Shown here piece by piece: positions 6,938-13,403 of a stretch of 64,000 bases of DNA. Each line of letters starts with the position of its first letter. Position 1 is the stretch's first letter. The translations under genes were made by a program, and so were the position numbers. The stretch spans positions 1,116,001 through 1,180,000 of the forward strand of contig NZ_JAYEES010000001.1 in the NCBI RefSeq assembly GCF_034653275.1. The letters run 5' to 3'. The DNA comes from Nitrospirillum sp034653275. GTDB taxonomy: Bacteria > Pseudomonadota > Alphaproteobacteria > Azospirillales > Azospirillaceae. The notes under the pieces are model-generated. The model was not told where the DNA came from. It saw only the letters and a program-made list of their open reading frames with translations, and searched no databases.

Positions 6938-8747
6938 CCCTCACTTGGCCGCCCCCTTCCCCTTCGCGGCGCGCCTGCGCGCCGTCGGCACCGGTGGCGC
7001 CCTGGCGCTGCTGCTGGCGGCGGCGGGGGCCGTGGGGCTGTGGGTGCTGGCGGTCAGCCATGCCGAGCGGCGGGCGGTGGAGGCGGTGGCCGCCGACGCC
7101 CGCCACCGGCTGGAGATCTACGCCAACAACCTGGACAGCGCGGTCGAGCGCTTCGACTACCTACCCTCCGTCGCCGCGCGCGACCCGGCGGTGGCGGCGC
7201 TGGCGGCGGCCGGCTTCGGCCACACCGATCCGGCCGAGGTCGACCGTGTGAACCGGTATCTGGAGGCGGTGAACGCCAGCGCCGGATCCGCTGTCCTGTA
7301 CCTGATGGACGCCGAGGGGCGGACCGTGGCGTCCAGCAACTGGAACCGGCCGGACAGCTACCTGGGCGTGGACTTTTCCTACCGTCCCTATTTCAAGGAC
7401 GCGCGCGACCAGGGCGTGGGCCGTTTCTATGGCGTGGGCACGGTCACCCGCCTGCCCGGCTACTTCATCGCGGCACCGGTGGAGCGGGACGGACGGCGCG
7501 TGGGCGTGTTGGCGGTCAAGATCGTGCTGGACGCGCTGGAGGATGGCTGGCGCACCTCCCACGACGCGGTGCTGGTGACCGACCGTTTCGGCGTCATCTT
7601 CCTGTCGTCCAATCCGGAGTGGAAGTTCCGGGCTCGCCGGCCGCTGGACCCGGACACCGTGAAATACCTGGACGAGACCCGGGAGTACGTTGGGCTCGAC
7701 CATCCGCCCCTGGTGCTGCCCCGCTCCCTGCAAACCCATCCGGACCTGCTGGTGGAACGGGGGCTCAGCCGTTATGGCTGGACCATCGCGCTGGCGGCCG
7801 ACGCCCATCCCGTGGCCCAGGCGGCCGCCACCGCCCGCATCGGCCTGGCGCTGCTGTTGCTGCTGGCGCTGGCCATCGGGCTGTACGTGCGCCAGCGGGT
7901 GAAGCGCCAGCGGGATCAGCGGCTGGCGAAAGGGGCCCTGGACCGCGCCTACCAGGATCTGGAACGCCAGGTGGAGGCACGCACCGCCGACCTGCGTGAC
8001 GCCCAGGCCGAACTGGTGCAGGCGGCCAAGCTGGCCATGATCGGCCAAGTGGCCGCCGGCGTGACCCATGAGCTGAACCAGCCGCTGACGGCCCTGCGCG
8101 CCCTGGCCGACAACGCCCGCCTGCTGCTGGACCAGGGGCGCCAGGCGGAGGTCAGCCAGAACCTGGTCCATATCGCCGGCCTGGTGGACCGCATGGCCAA
8201 AATCTCCGGCCAGTTGCGCAACTTCTCCCGCCGCAGCGAGGGGCCGGCCCAGCCCGTCGCCCTGCCGGGCGCGGTGCAGGAGGCGCTGGCCCTGCTGGAC
8301 CGCCGCCTGAAAGAGGCGCGGGTCCAGGTGACGGTGGATGTGCCGGAGGTGACGGTGGCCTTCGATCCCGTGCGGCTGCAACAGGTGCTGGTCAACCTCA
8401 TCCGCAATGCGGAGGACGCCACGGCCGAGGTGACCGAGCCGCGCATCGCCATCACCGCCGAGCCGGCCCGGTTGGACCAACGCGCCGCCGTGCGGGTGGC
8501 GGTGGTGGACAACGGCCCGGGCCTGGATCCCGCCGTGCGCGACCGGCTGTTCGACCCCTTCGTCACCACCAAGCCGGGCGGCCAGGGCCTGGGTCTGGGC
8601 CTTGCCATCTCCCTGGCCATCACCCAGGAATATGGCGGGCAGCTGGAGGCCCGCGACGGGGAGGCCCGGCCCGGCGAAAACGCCGGCGCCGTCTTCCTGC
8701 TGACCCTACCTTTGACCTCAGTTGAGCGTGATGACCCAACCGCCTGA
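6900..8747 (+). CDS. DctB-like membrane sensor histidine kinase
   Basis: A 615-residue kinase. TM1 lies at about residues 28-52, a periplasmic double-Cache/PAS-like sensor at about 53-305 (motifs SSNWNRPDSYLGVDFSYRPYF and GYFIAAPV resemble DctB), and TM2 at about 312-328. A coiled linker follows. The HisKA domain has His390 in GVTHELNQPL, and the ATPase boxes are N (LVNLIRNAEDA), D (DNGPGLD) and G (GQGLGLGLAIS). DctB kinases phosphorylate DctD in response to C4-dicarboxylates; here the partner transporter is an ABC importer, so the ligand is probably different. It overlaps the ATPase gene upstream and the regulator gene downstream. Confidence 0.9.
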   Translation: MRRRNAPASPPTDPHLAAPFPFAARLRAVGTGGALALLLAAAGAVGLWVLAVSHAERRAVEAVAADARHRLEIYANNLDSAVERFDYLPSVAARDPAVAALAAAGFGHTDPAEVDRVNRYLEAVNASAGSAVLYLMDAEGRTVASSNWNRPDSYLGVDFSYRPYFKDARDQGVGRFYGVGTVTRLPGYFIAAPVERDGRRVGVLAVKIVLDALEDGWRTSHDAVLVTDRFGVIFLSSNPEWKFRARRPLDPDTVKYLDETREYVGLDHPPLVLPRSLQTHPDLLVERGLSRYGWTIALAADAHPVAQAAATARIGLALLLLLALAIGLYVRQRVKRQRDQRLAKGALDRAYQDLERQVEARTADLRDAQAELVQAAKLAMIGQVAAGVTHELNQPLTALRALADNARLLLDQGRQAEVSQNLVHIAGLVDRMAKISGQLRNFSRRSEGPAQPVALPGAVQEALALLDRRLKEARVQVTVDVPEVTVAFDPVRLQQVLVNLIRNAEDATAEVTEPRIAITAEPARLDQRAAVRVAVVDNGPGLDPAVRDRLFDPFVTTKPGGQGLGLGLAISLAITQEYGGQLEARDGEARPGENAGAVFLLTLPLTSVERDDPTA

Positions 8748-10080
8748 TACCGCGCCCATTATCCTGTTCGTGGATGATGAGGAGATCATCCGCCTGACCG
8801 TGCGCCAGACGCTGGAGCTGGCGGGCCTTGCCGTGGCCACTTACCCGACGGCCGAGGCGGCGCTGGCCCACCTGTCGGCGGACACGCCGGGCATCCTGGT
8901 GACGGACGTGCGCCTGCCGGGGATGAGCGGGCTGGACCTGCTGTCGCGGGTGCGGGCGCTGGATCCGGAGCTGCCGGTGGTGCTGGTCACCGGCCAGGGC
9001 GACGTCTCCATGGCTGTGCGCGCCATGCAGGACGGCGCCTATGACTTCATCGAGAAGCCTTTCGTCACCGACCATTTCGTGGAGGTGATCCGCCGCGCCC
9101 TGGAAAAACGCGCGCTGGTGCGGGAGAACCGGCGCCTGCGCCAGGCCCTGGACCAGAACGCGGCGGTGGAGAACCATCTGTTGGGGCAAAGCCCCGCCCT
9201 GGTGCGCACCCGCCGCCTGGTGGCCGACTTGGCCGGCACCGACGTGGACGTTCTGGTGCTGGGCGAGACGGGCACGGGCAAGGAACAGGTGGCCCGCGCC
9301 CTGCACGAGGGCGGCCCCCGCGCGGCCCACCCCTTCGTCGCTGTGAACTGCGGCGCCATCCCGGACAGTATGTTCGAAAGCGAGATGTTCGGGCATGAGG
9401 CCGGCGCCTTCACCGGCGCCGCCAAGCGCCGGGTGGGCAAGATCGAATACGCCCATCGCGGCACCCTGTTCCTGGATGAGATCGAGAGCATGCCGCTGGC
9501 CCTGCAGGTCAAGCTGCTGCGGGTGCTGCAGGACCGGGCGCTGGAACGGCTGGGTGGCAACGACCGGGTGGCGGTGGACCTGCGCGTGGTGGCCGCCACC
9601 AAGGAAAACCTGCTGGACCTGGCCAACGCCGGCCGGTTCCGCGCCGACCTCTATTACCGGCTGAGCGTCGTCACGCTCACCCTGCCCCCCTTGCGCGAGC
9701 GGCGGGAGGACATCCCCCTGCTATTCCAGCACTTCGCCTTGCAGGCGGCGGCCCGCTTCCGCCGGCCTTATGCCGAGCCCACGCCGGCCCTGTTGCGCGC
9801 CCTGATGCTGAAGGACTGGCCCGGCAATGTGCGCGAGCTGCGCAACGCCGCCGATCGCCATGTGCTGGGATTGGCGGAGGATGAGGCGGCGGCCGTCGAG
9901 GGTGGAACAAGCGCGAACGCCCCTTTGGCCGACATCCTGGACGGGGTGGAACGCCACTTGATCACCGAGGCCCTGCGCGCCAGCGGCGGCCAGGTGACGC
10001 GCGCCGCGGAAACGCTGGGCGTGCCGCGCAAGACGCTGTACGACAAGATGAAACGCCTGAATATTGGCGGCGCGGAATGA
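8731..10080 (+). CDS. DctD-like sigma-54-dependent response regulator
   Basis: A 449-residue activator in NtrC/DctD order: receiver with phosphoacceptor Asp59 (TDVRLPGMSG), AAA+ domain with Walker A GETGTGKE (about 178-185) and the sigma-54 contact motif GAFTGA (225-230), then a Fis-type HTH ending in GGQVTRAAETLGVPRKTLYDKMK. The frame could begin at a TTG (8722), but the ATG at 8731 is preferred. It overlaps the kinase gene and so forms a pair with it. A sigma-54 promoter at 4127-4143 makes autoregulation of the whole operon likely. Confidence 0.92.
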   Translation: MTQPPDTAPIILFVDDEEIIRLTVRQTLELAGLAVATYPTAEAALAHLSADTPGILVTDVRLPGMSGLDLLSRVRALDPELPVVLVTGQGDVSMAVRAMQDGAYDFIEKPFVTDHFVEVIRRALEKRALVRENRRLRQALDQNAAVENHLLGQSPALVRTRRLVADLAGTDVDVLVLGETGTGKEQVARALHEGGPRAAHPFVAVNCGAIPDSMFESEMFGHEAGAFTGAAKRRVGKIEYAHRGTLFLDEIESMPLALQVKLLRVLQDRALERLGGNDRVAVDLRVVAATKENLLDLANAGRFRADLYYRLSVVTLTLPPLRERREDIPLLFQHFALQAAARFRRPYAEPTPALLRALMLKDWPGNVRELRNAADRHVLGLAEDEAAAVEGGTSANAPLADILDGVERHLITEALRASGGQVTRAAETLGVPRKTLYDKMKRLNIGGAE

Positions 10081-10093
10081 ATTGGGGCACCGA

Positions 10094-10930
10094 ATGAACG
10101 CCGATCCCGTGATCCTGACCGTGGCGCCCAACGGCGCCCGCCGGCTGAAGACCGACCATCCGGCCATTCCCCTGGACCCAGCGGACATCGCCCAAGACGC
10201 CGCCGCCTGCCTGGAGGCGGGTGCGGCCATGATCCACATGCACGTGCGCGACGCCCAGGGCCGCCACCTGCTGGACGCCGATGCCTATGCCGCCGCCACG
10301 GCGGCCGTGCGCCAAGCCGTGGGCGACCGCCTGGTCATCCAGGTCACGACGGAAGCCGCCGGCATCTACCACCCACCTCACCAGATGGCCGTCATCCGCG
10401 CGTTAAGGCCTGAGGCGGTGTCGCTCGCCATCCGTGAGCTGGCTCCGGACGCCGCGCACGAGAAGGATGCCGCCGACTTCTTCGCCTGGCTGGCGCGGGA
10501 GCGGATCATGGTGCAGACCATCCTCTATTCCCGGGACGACCTGCTGCGCTGGCACGATCTGCGCCGGCGCGGCGTGGTGCCGGAGGTGCCGCACTTCCTG
10601 CTGTACGTCCTGGGCCGCTACACCGCCGGCCAGGTCAGCGACCCGCGCGACCTTCTGCCCTTCCTGGAGCCTGTCGCGGACGCGCCCAACGACAACACCG
10701 GCGACGTGCCCTGGGCGGTCTGCGCCTTTGGCCGGCGGGAGAACGCCTGTGTGCTGACCGCCACCGGCCTGGGGGGCCACATCCGTGTGGGCTTCGAGAA
10801 CAACCTCCATCTGCCCGACGGCACCCTCGCCCCCGACAACGCCGCCCTCGTGGCCGCCGCCGCCCAAGGCAGCCGCCTCATGGGCCGGCCGCTGGCCAAG
10901 GCTGATGGGGTGCGGGCGCGGTTTGGCTGA
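10094..10930 (+). CDS. BKACE-family beta-keto acid cleavage enzyme (3-keto-5-aminohexanoate cleavage type)
   Basis: A 278-residue zinc-dependent TIM-barrel enzyme. The family condenses a beta-keto acid with acetyl-CoA to give acetoacetate and a CoA ester. The metal-binding HMHVRD motif lies near residues 46-51; other family cues are TVAPNGAR at the start and GHIRVGFENNLHLPDG near residue 235. The start at 10094 gives the canonical N-terminus; the longer frame from 10064 reads through the regulator's stop. It lies 13 bases after the regulator gene and is probably the catabolic end of the same operon. The exact beta-keto acid cannot be read from sequence. Confidence 0.87.
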   Translation: MNADPVILTVAPNGARRLKTDHPAIPLDPADIAQDAAACLEAGAAMIHMHVRDAQGRHLLDADAYAAATAAVRQAVGDRLVIQVTTEAAGIYHPPHQMAVIRALRPEAVSLAIRELAPDAAHEKDAADFFAWLARERIMVQTILYSRDDLLRWHDLRRRGVVPEVPHFLLYVLGRYTAGQVSDPRDLLPFLEPVADAPNDNTGDVPWAVCAFGRRENACVLTATGLGGHIRVGFENNLHLPDGTLAPDNAALVAAAAQGSRLMGRPLAKADGVRARFG

Positions 10931-10938
10931 GCCGCACC

Positions 10939-11133
10939 CTAAGTAGCGGTGCCGAAGAAGTCGTTCGGCATCACCGCCCCCTCGGTCTCGTCCATGATGG
11001 CCCGCATGGCGGCGGCATCCGGGTGACGCTGGCCGGTGCACCACCGGGCGACGGTGGAGCGGCTGCGTCCGATGCGACGGGCGAATTCGGCGGCGGTGAG
11101 GCCGTGCGCCTGGAGATAGTCGGCGAGCGTCAT
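10939..11133 (-). CDS. Small HTH protein, Cro/XRE-like
   Basis: A 64-residue protein that is almost entirely a helix-turn-helix: LADYLQAHGLTAAEFARRIGRSRSTVARW fits the XRE pattern, with the recognition helix in RSTVARWCTG. The start at 11133 gives the canonical N-terminus; the frame extends to 11205 but without a ribosome site. It is divergent from the XRE/S24-like gene, an arrangement like Cro and CI of phages. The space between carries GGCAAC/GTTGCC repeats that are likely operators for one or both proteins. Confidence 0.7.
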   Translation of the reverse strand: MTLADYLQAHGLTAAEFARRIGRSRSTVARWCTGQRHPDAAAMRAIMDETEGAVMPNDFFGTAT

Positions 11134-11152
11134 CGGGGGATGGTGCCGAATC

Positions 11153-11177
11153 GGCAACTTTCTGTCAACGCGTTGCC
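11153..11177. promoter_or_regulatory. Inverted GGCAAC/GTTGCC site, candidate operator
   Basis: GGCAAC (11153-11158) and GTTGCC (11172-11177) form an inverted pair with 13 bases between, just upstream of the small HTH gene. The extended half-site GGCAACTT recurs at 11209 and 11943, suggesting one protein binds all three places. Confidence 0.55.
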
Positions 11178-11208
11178 CGTATGGCGACTGACGATTGGTA
11201 GCCACTGT

Positions 11209-11223
11209 GGCAACTTCATTGCC
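11209..11223. promoter_or_regulatory. Operator-like palindrome abutting the repressor start codon
   Basis: GGCAACTTCATTGCC contains the inverted repeat GGCAA/TTGCC and ends directly at the ATG of the XRE/S24-like gene (11224). It takes the place where a ribosome binding site would be, so binding here would block the gene's own expression, and the message may be leaderless or SD-independent. Confidence 0.55.
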
Positions 11224-11907
11224 ATGATTGACCGTCCACCCAACCGTATCCGTGAACTTCGTGAAGCCAAAAGGATGACCCAGGAACAGCTGGGCGCCCT
11301 GATCGGCACCGACAAAACGGTGATCTCAAAGCTGGAATCCGGCCGCACCCGCCTGTCGCAGCAACGCATGATGGCGATCGCCGCCAGCCTGGGCTGCGGC
11401 GTGGCGGAATTGCTGGAGCCGGCGGGGCCGGCATCGGTGTCGTCCGAGTGGGGACAGGAGGACGCGTCCGTCGAGGTAGCGGAGGTCGACATCTATGGTG
11501 ACCGGCGCGGCGGCTTCCTGGCCAGCCACGACGGCAAGCCGCACAGCTTCCGCGAGGATGAGACCATCGCCCCCTGGCGCTTCCCCGCCAGCTACCTTTC
11601 CGCCGAATTGCAGGTGCGGCCCGCCGCCGTGCGCATCGTGGAGGTGCGGGGCGACGGGATGGAACCCACCCTGCTGCCTGGCGACCGGGTCATGGTCAAC
11701 CTGGCGGACCAGTCGCCCTCGCCCCCCGGCATCTTCGCCCTGTGGGATGGGCAGGGCGTGGTGATCAAGCGGCTGGAGCTGATCATGGGCAGCCATCCGC
11801 CCATGGTTGAAATCCGGTCGGACAACCCGCATCACCGTGTCTATGAGCGTGCGGCGGCCGACATCGACATCATCGGCCGTGTCGTCTGGGTGGGCCGGCG
11901 CCTCTGA
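11224..11907 (+). CDS. XRE-family regulator with S24/LexA-like C-terminal domain
   Basis: A 227-residue phage-repressor-like protein. An XRE HTH occupies about residues 8-64 (MTQEQLGALIGTDKTVISKLESG). The C-terminal half (about 120-225) has the S24 fold signatures VRGDGMEPTLLPGDRVMVN and VVIKRLE. Family members that self-cleave have Ser in the GDSM motif; here residue 145 is Gly, although Lys182 is kept. It is therefore probably not a SOS-cleavable repressor and may sense another signal or simply dimerise. The start at 11224 matches the HTH but has no Shine-Dalgarno sequence, only an operator-like palindrome. Confidence 0.85.
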   Translation: MIDRPPNRIRELREAKRMTQEQLGALIGTDKTVISKLESGRTRLSQQRMMAIAASLGCGVAELLEPAGPASVSSEWGQEDASVEVAEVDIYGDRRGGFLASHDGKPHSFREDETIAPWRFPASYLSAELQVRPAAVRIVEVRGDGMEPTLLPGDRVMVNLADQSPSPPGIFALWDGQGVVIKRLELIMGSHPPMVEIRSDNPHHRVYERAAADIDIIGRVVWVGRRL

Positions 11908-11932
11908 CCGCCACCCGTCTTCGATGCGATTG

Positions 11933-11971
11933 TTGCTGATAGGGCAACTTATGAGTTGACGGGCGGTTGCC
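11933..11971. promoter_or_regulatory. Cluster of GGCAACTT-type repeats downstream of the regulator
   Basis: TTGC (11933-11936) pairs with GCAA (11944-11947), CAACT-TATG-AGTTG (11945-11958) is a perfect inverted repeat, and GGCAAC (11943-11948) faces GTTGCC (11966-11971). These resemble the sites before the regulator and suggest the small gene at 12065 is under the same control. Confidence 0.45.
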
Positions 11972-12064
11972 GCTCAGGCACCGTCAGGGCAGCGGCTGTT
12001 CAGCCGATGTTCCCCTTCCCCAAGCGCTGACCGCCTGAGGAGTCCTTTCCCTGTGGAGAGGCTG

Positions 12065-12322
12065 ATGACCCGCCTTGAGCGCACGACGCAGTTTTACTGG
12101 CAGCTGGCCCAGCTGGCTCGACACGACACGTTCCTGGACCTGGTGGTGCGGGGCCTGGATGGGTTGGCTGTGGTGGCCCGCACGGCACCCAGCCACCGAT
12201 TGCGCCGGGCCGCCGCGGCCCACGTCGGCGTGGCCGCCCGGGCGCACGGCTTTTTGAATGCGGACCGGTTGGAGCAAGCGGCGTATTCAGGTTCTTCCTG
12301 GAGTTTCGTCAAAACAGATTAA
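12065..12322 (+). CDS. Small orphan protein in the accessory islet
   Basis: An 85-residue hypothetical protein from the ATG at 12065 (an in-frame ATG at 12053 also exists); GGAGAGG lies close before it. It is Ala/Arg/His-rich and probably helical, with no cysteine, no signal peptide and no recognised domain. It follows operator-like repeats at 11933-11971, which supports a regulated gene, but the composition is ordinary for chance open frames in GC-rich DNA, so the call is uncertain. Confidence 0.4.
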   Translation: MTRLERTTQFYWQLAQLARHDTFLDLVVRGLDGLAVVARTAPSHRLRRAAAAHVGVAARAHGFLNADRLEQAAYSGSSWSFVKTD

Positions 12323-12337
12323 AATAATACTGATGCC

Positions 12338-12949
12338 TTAATTCGTCTCACTGTCGTATTTTTTTACTATATCACTCATCCTTTTCCGATATGTGTATTT
12401 GGAATACCTAGTGGATATCGGAGAAGAAACGGAAATTAATAAAAATGCAACTATAATAATGACATGATTAATTGATATATTTCTATCATAATCAATTGAA
12501 GATTTTATCATTATGATAATACTTATTATAAGCATATAAGAAGGAGATAATATATCAAGTAATCGTTGTGTTCTATAGTCGCTTATAGCGCTTTCCATCT
12601 CATAGAAGAAATTTAGTCTGTGTATACTTATTTTATTGCCACTCTTTTCAAGATCCGATTTCTTTTCCATTATTTCTTCATGCGCACTTCTGATTTTAAT
12701 GATCTCAGAATCCTCAAAAAATGAGAATGCTATGTACGCAATGAATGTCGATATGGAAACCTGAATTAAAGATTGCCACGCAGCCCACGTTCCCATCGCC
12801 GGTTTTGCATATTTCGAGAAATCGCTAAACACCATAAAGTATGTCAAGAACGAATATATTAAAATATTGGATGCAAACAATACCCTCTGCCAACCTATTG
12901 AAAACACTGTATCATCAGCAAGTTTTGTTATTTTAGTCTTATCGACCAT
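12338..12949 (-). CDS. AT-rich foreign-looking gene for a four-helix membrane protein
   Basis: A 203-residue protein starting after AGGAAA. Predicted helices are around residues 18-42 and 56-80 (N-terminal pair) and about 134-153 and 161-180 (C-terminal pair). They are separated by a charged helical region of about 55 residues (SEIIKIRSAHEEIMEKKSD...), and a basic tail follows. Three 60-base lines sampled here have only about 18-32% G+C while neighbours are near 70%; codons are AT-ending, with many Ile, Ser and Lys. This is strong evidence of recent transfer. The layout of two helix pairs around a cytoplasmic helix recalls some anti-phage or signalling membrane effectors, but I recognise no named family. 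Confidence 0.8.
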   Translation of the reverse strand: MVDKTKITKLADDTVFSIGWQRVLFASNILIYSFLTYFMVFSDFSKYAKPAMGTWAAWQSLIQVSISTFIAYIAFSFFEDSEIIKIRSAHEEIMEKKSDLEKSGNKISIHRLNFFYEMESAISDYRTQRLLDILSPSYMLIISIIIMIKSSIDYDRNISINHVIIIVAFLLISVSSPISTRYSKYTYRKRMSDIVKKYDSETN

Positions 12950-12971
12950 GTTCTTTTCCTGCTATTTAATT

Positions 12972-13403
12972 TTAGAACAGCCCCATCATCCGGGCGCACA
13001 GCTCGGTATCGTCCCTGATCACGATCTCCAGCCGTTCCTTCAGCTTGCCCAGGCTGACCGGCTTCACCAGGTAGCCGGAAACGCCCAGCGCGCCGGCCAC
13101 ACGCACCACCTCGGTGCTGCTGTCGGCGGTCAGGAAGATGACGGGGGTGCGGTCCACGCCCTTCACCTTGATGTTGCGCACGCCCTGCAGGAAGTGGATG
13201 CCGTTCATCGGTGTCATGTGGATGTCGCACAATACGATGTCGGGCCGGGTGCGCACCAGTTCCATCAGGCCGTCGCGGCCGTTGTCCCGCTCGCCAATGG
13301 TGCGCACGCCGATTTCCCGCAGCATGCGGACGATGAGCTGGCGGGTGTAGTCCTCATCCTCGATGACCAGGACATGCAGGCGGCTATAATCCAAGGGGCG
13401 CAT
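12972..13403 (-). CDS. Single-domain CheY-like response regulator
   Basis: A 143-residue receiver without output domain. Acidic residues lie in VIEDEDY (15-17), the phosphoacceptor is Asp60 in VLCDIHM, Thr is in FLTADSS and Lys in YLVKPVS. It probably receives phosphate from the hybrid kinase encoded just upstream and passes it on or binds a target protein. Its ATG overlaps the kinase stop (TGATG at 13401-13405), so the two are translationally coupled. Confidence 0.9.
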   Translation of the reverse strand: MRPLDYSRLHVLVIEDEDYTRQLIVRMLREIGVRTIGERDNGRDGLMELVRTRPDIVLCDIHMTPMNGIHFLQGVRNIKVKGVDRTPVIFLTADSSTEVVRVAGALGVSGYLVKPVSLGKLKERLEIVIRDDTELCARMMGLF

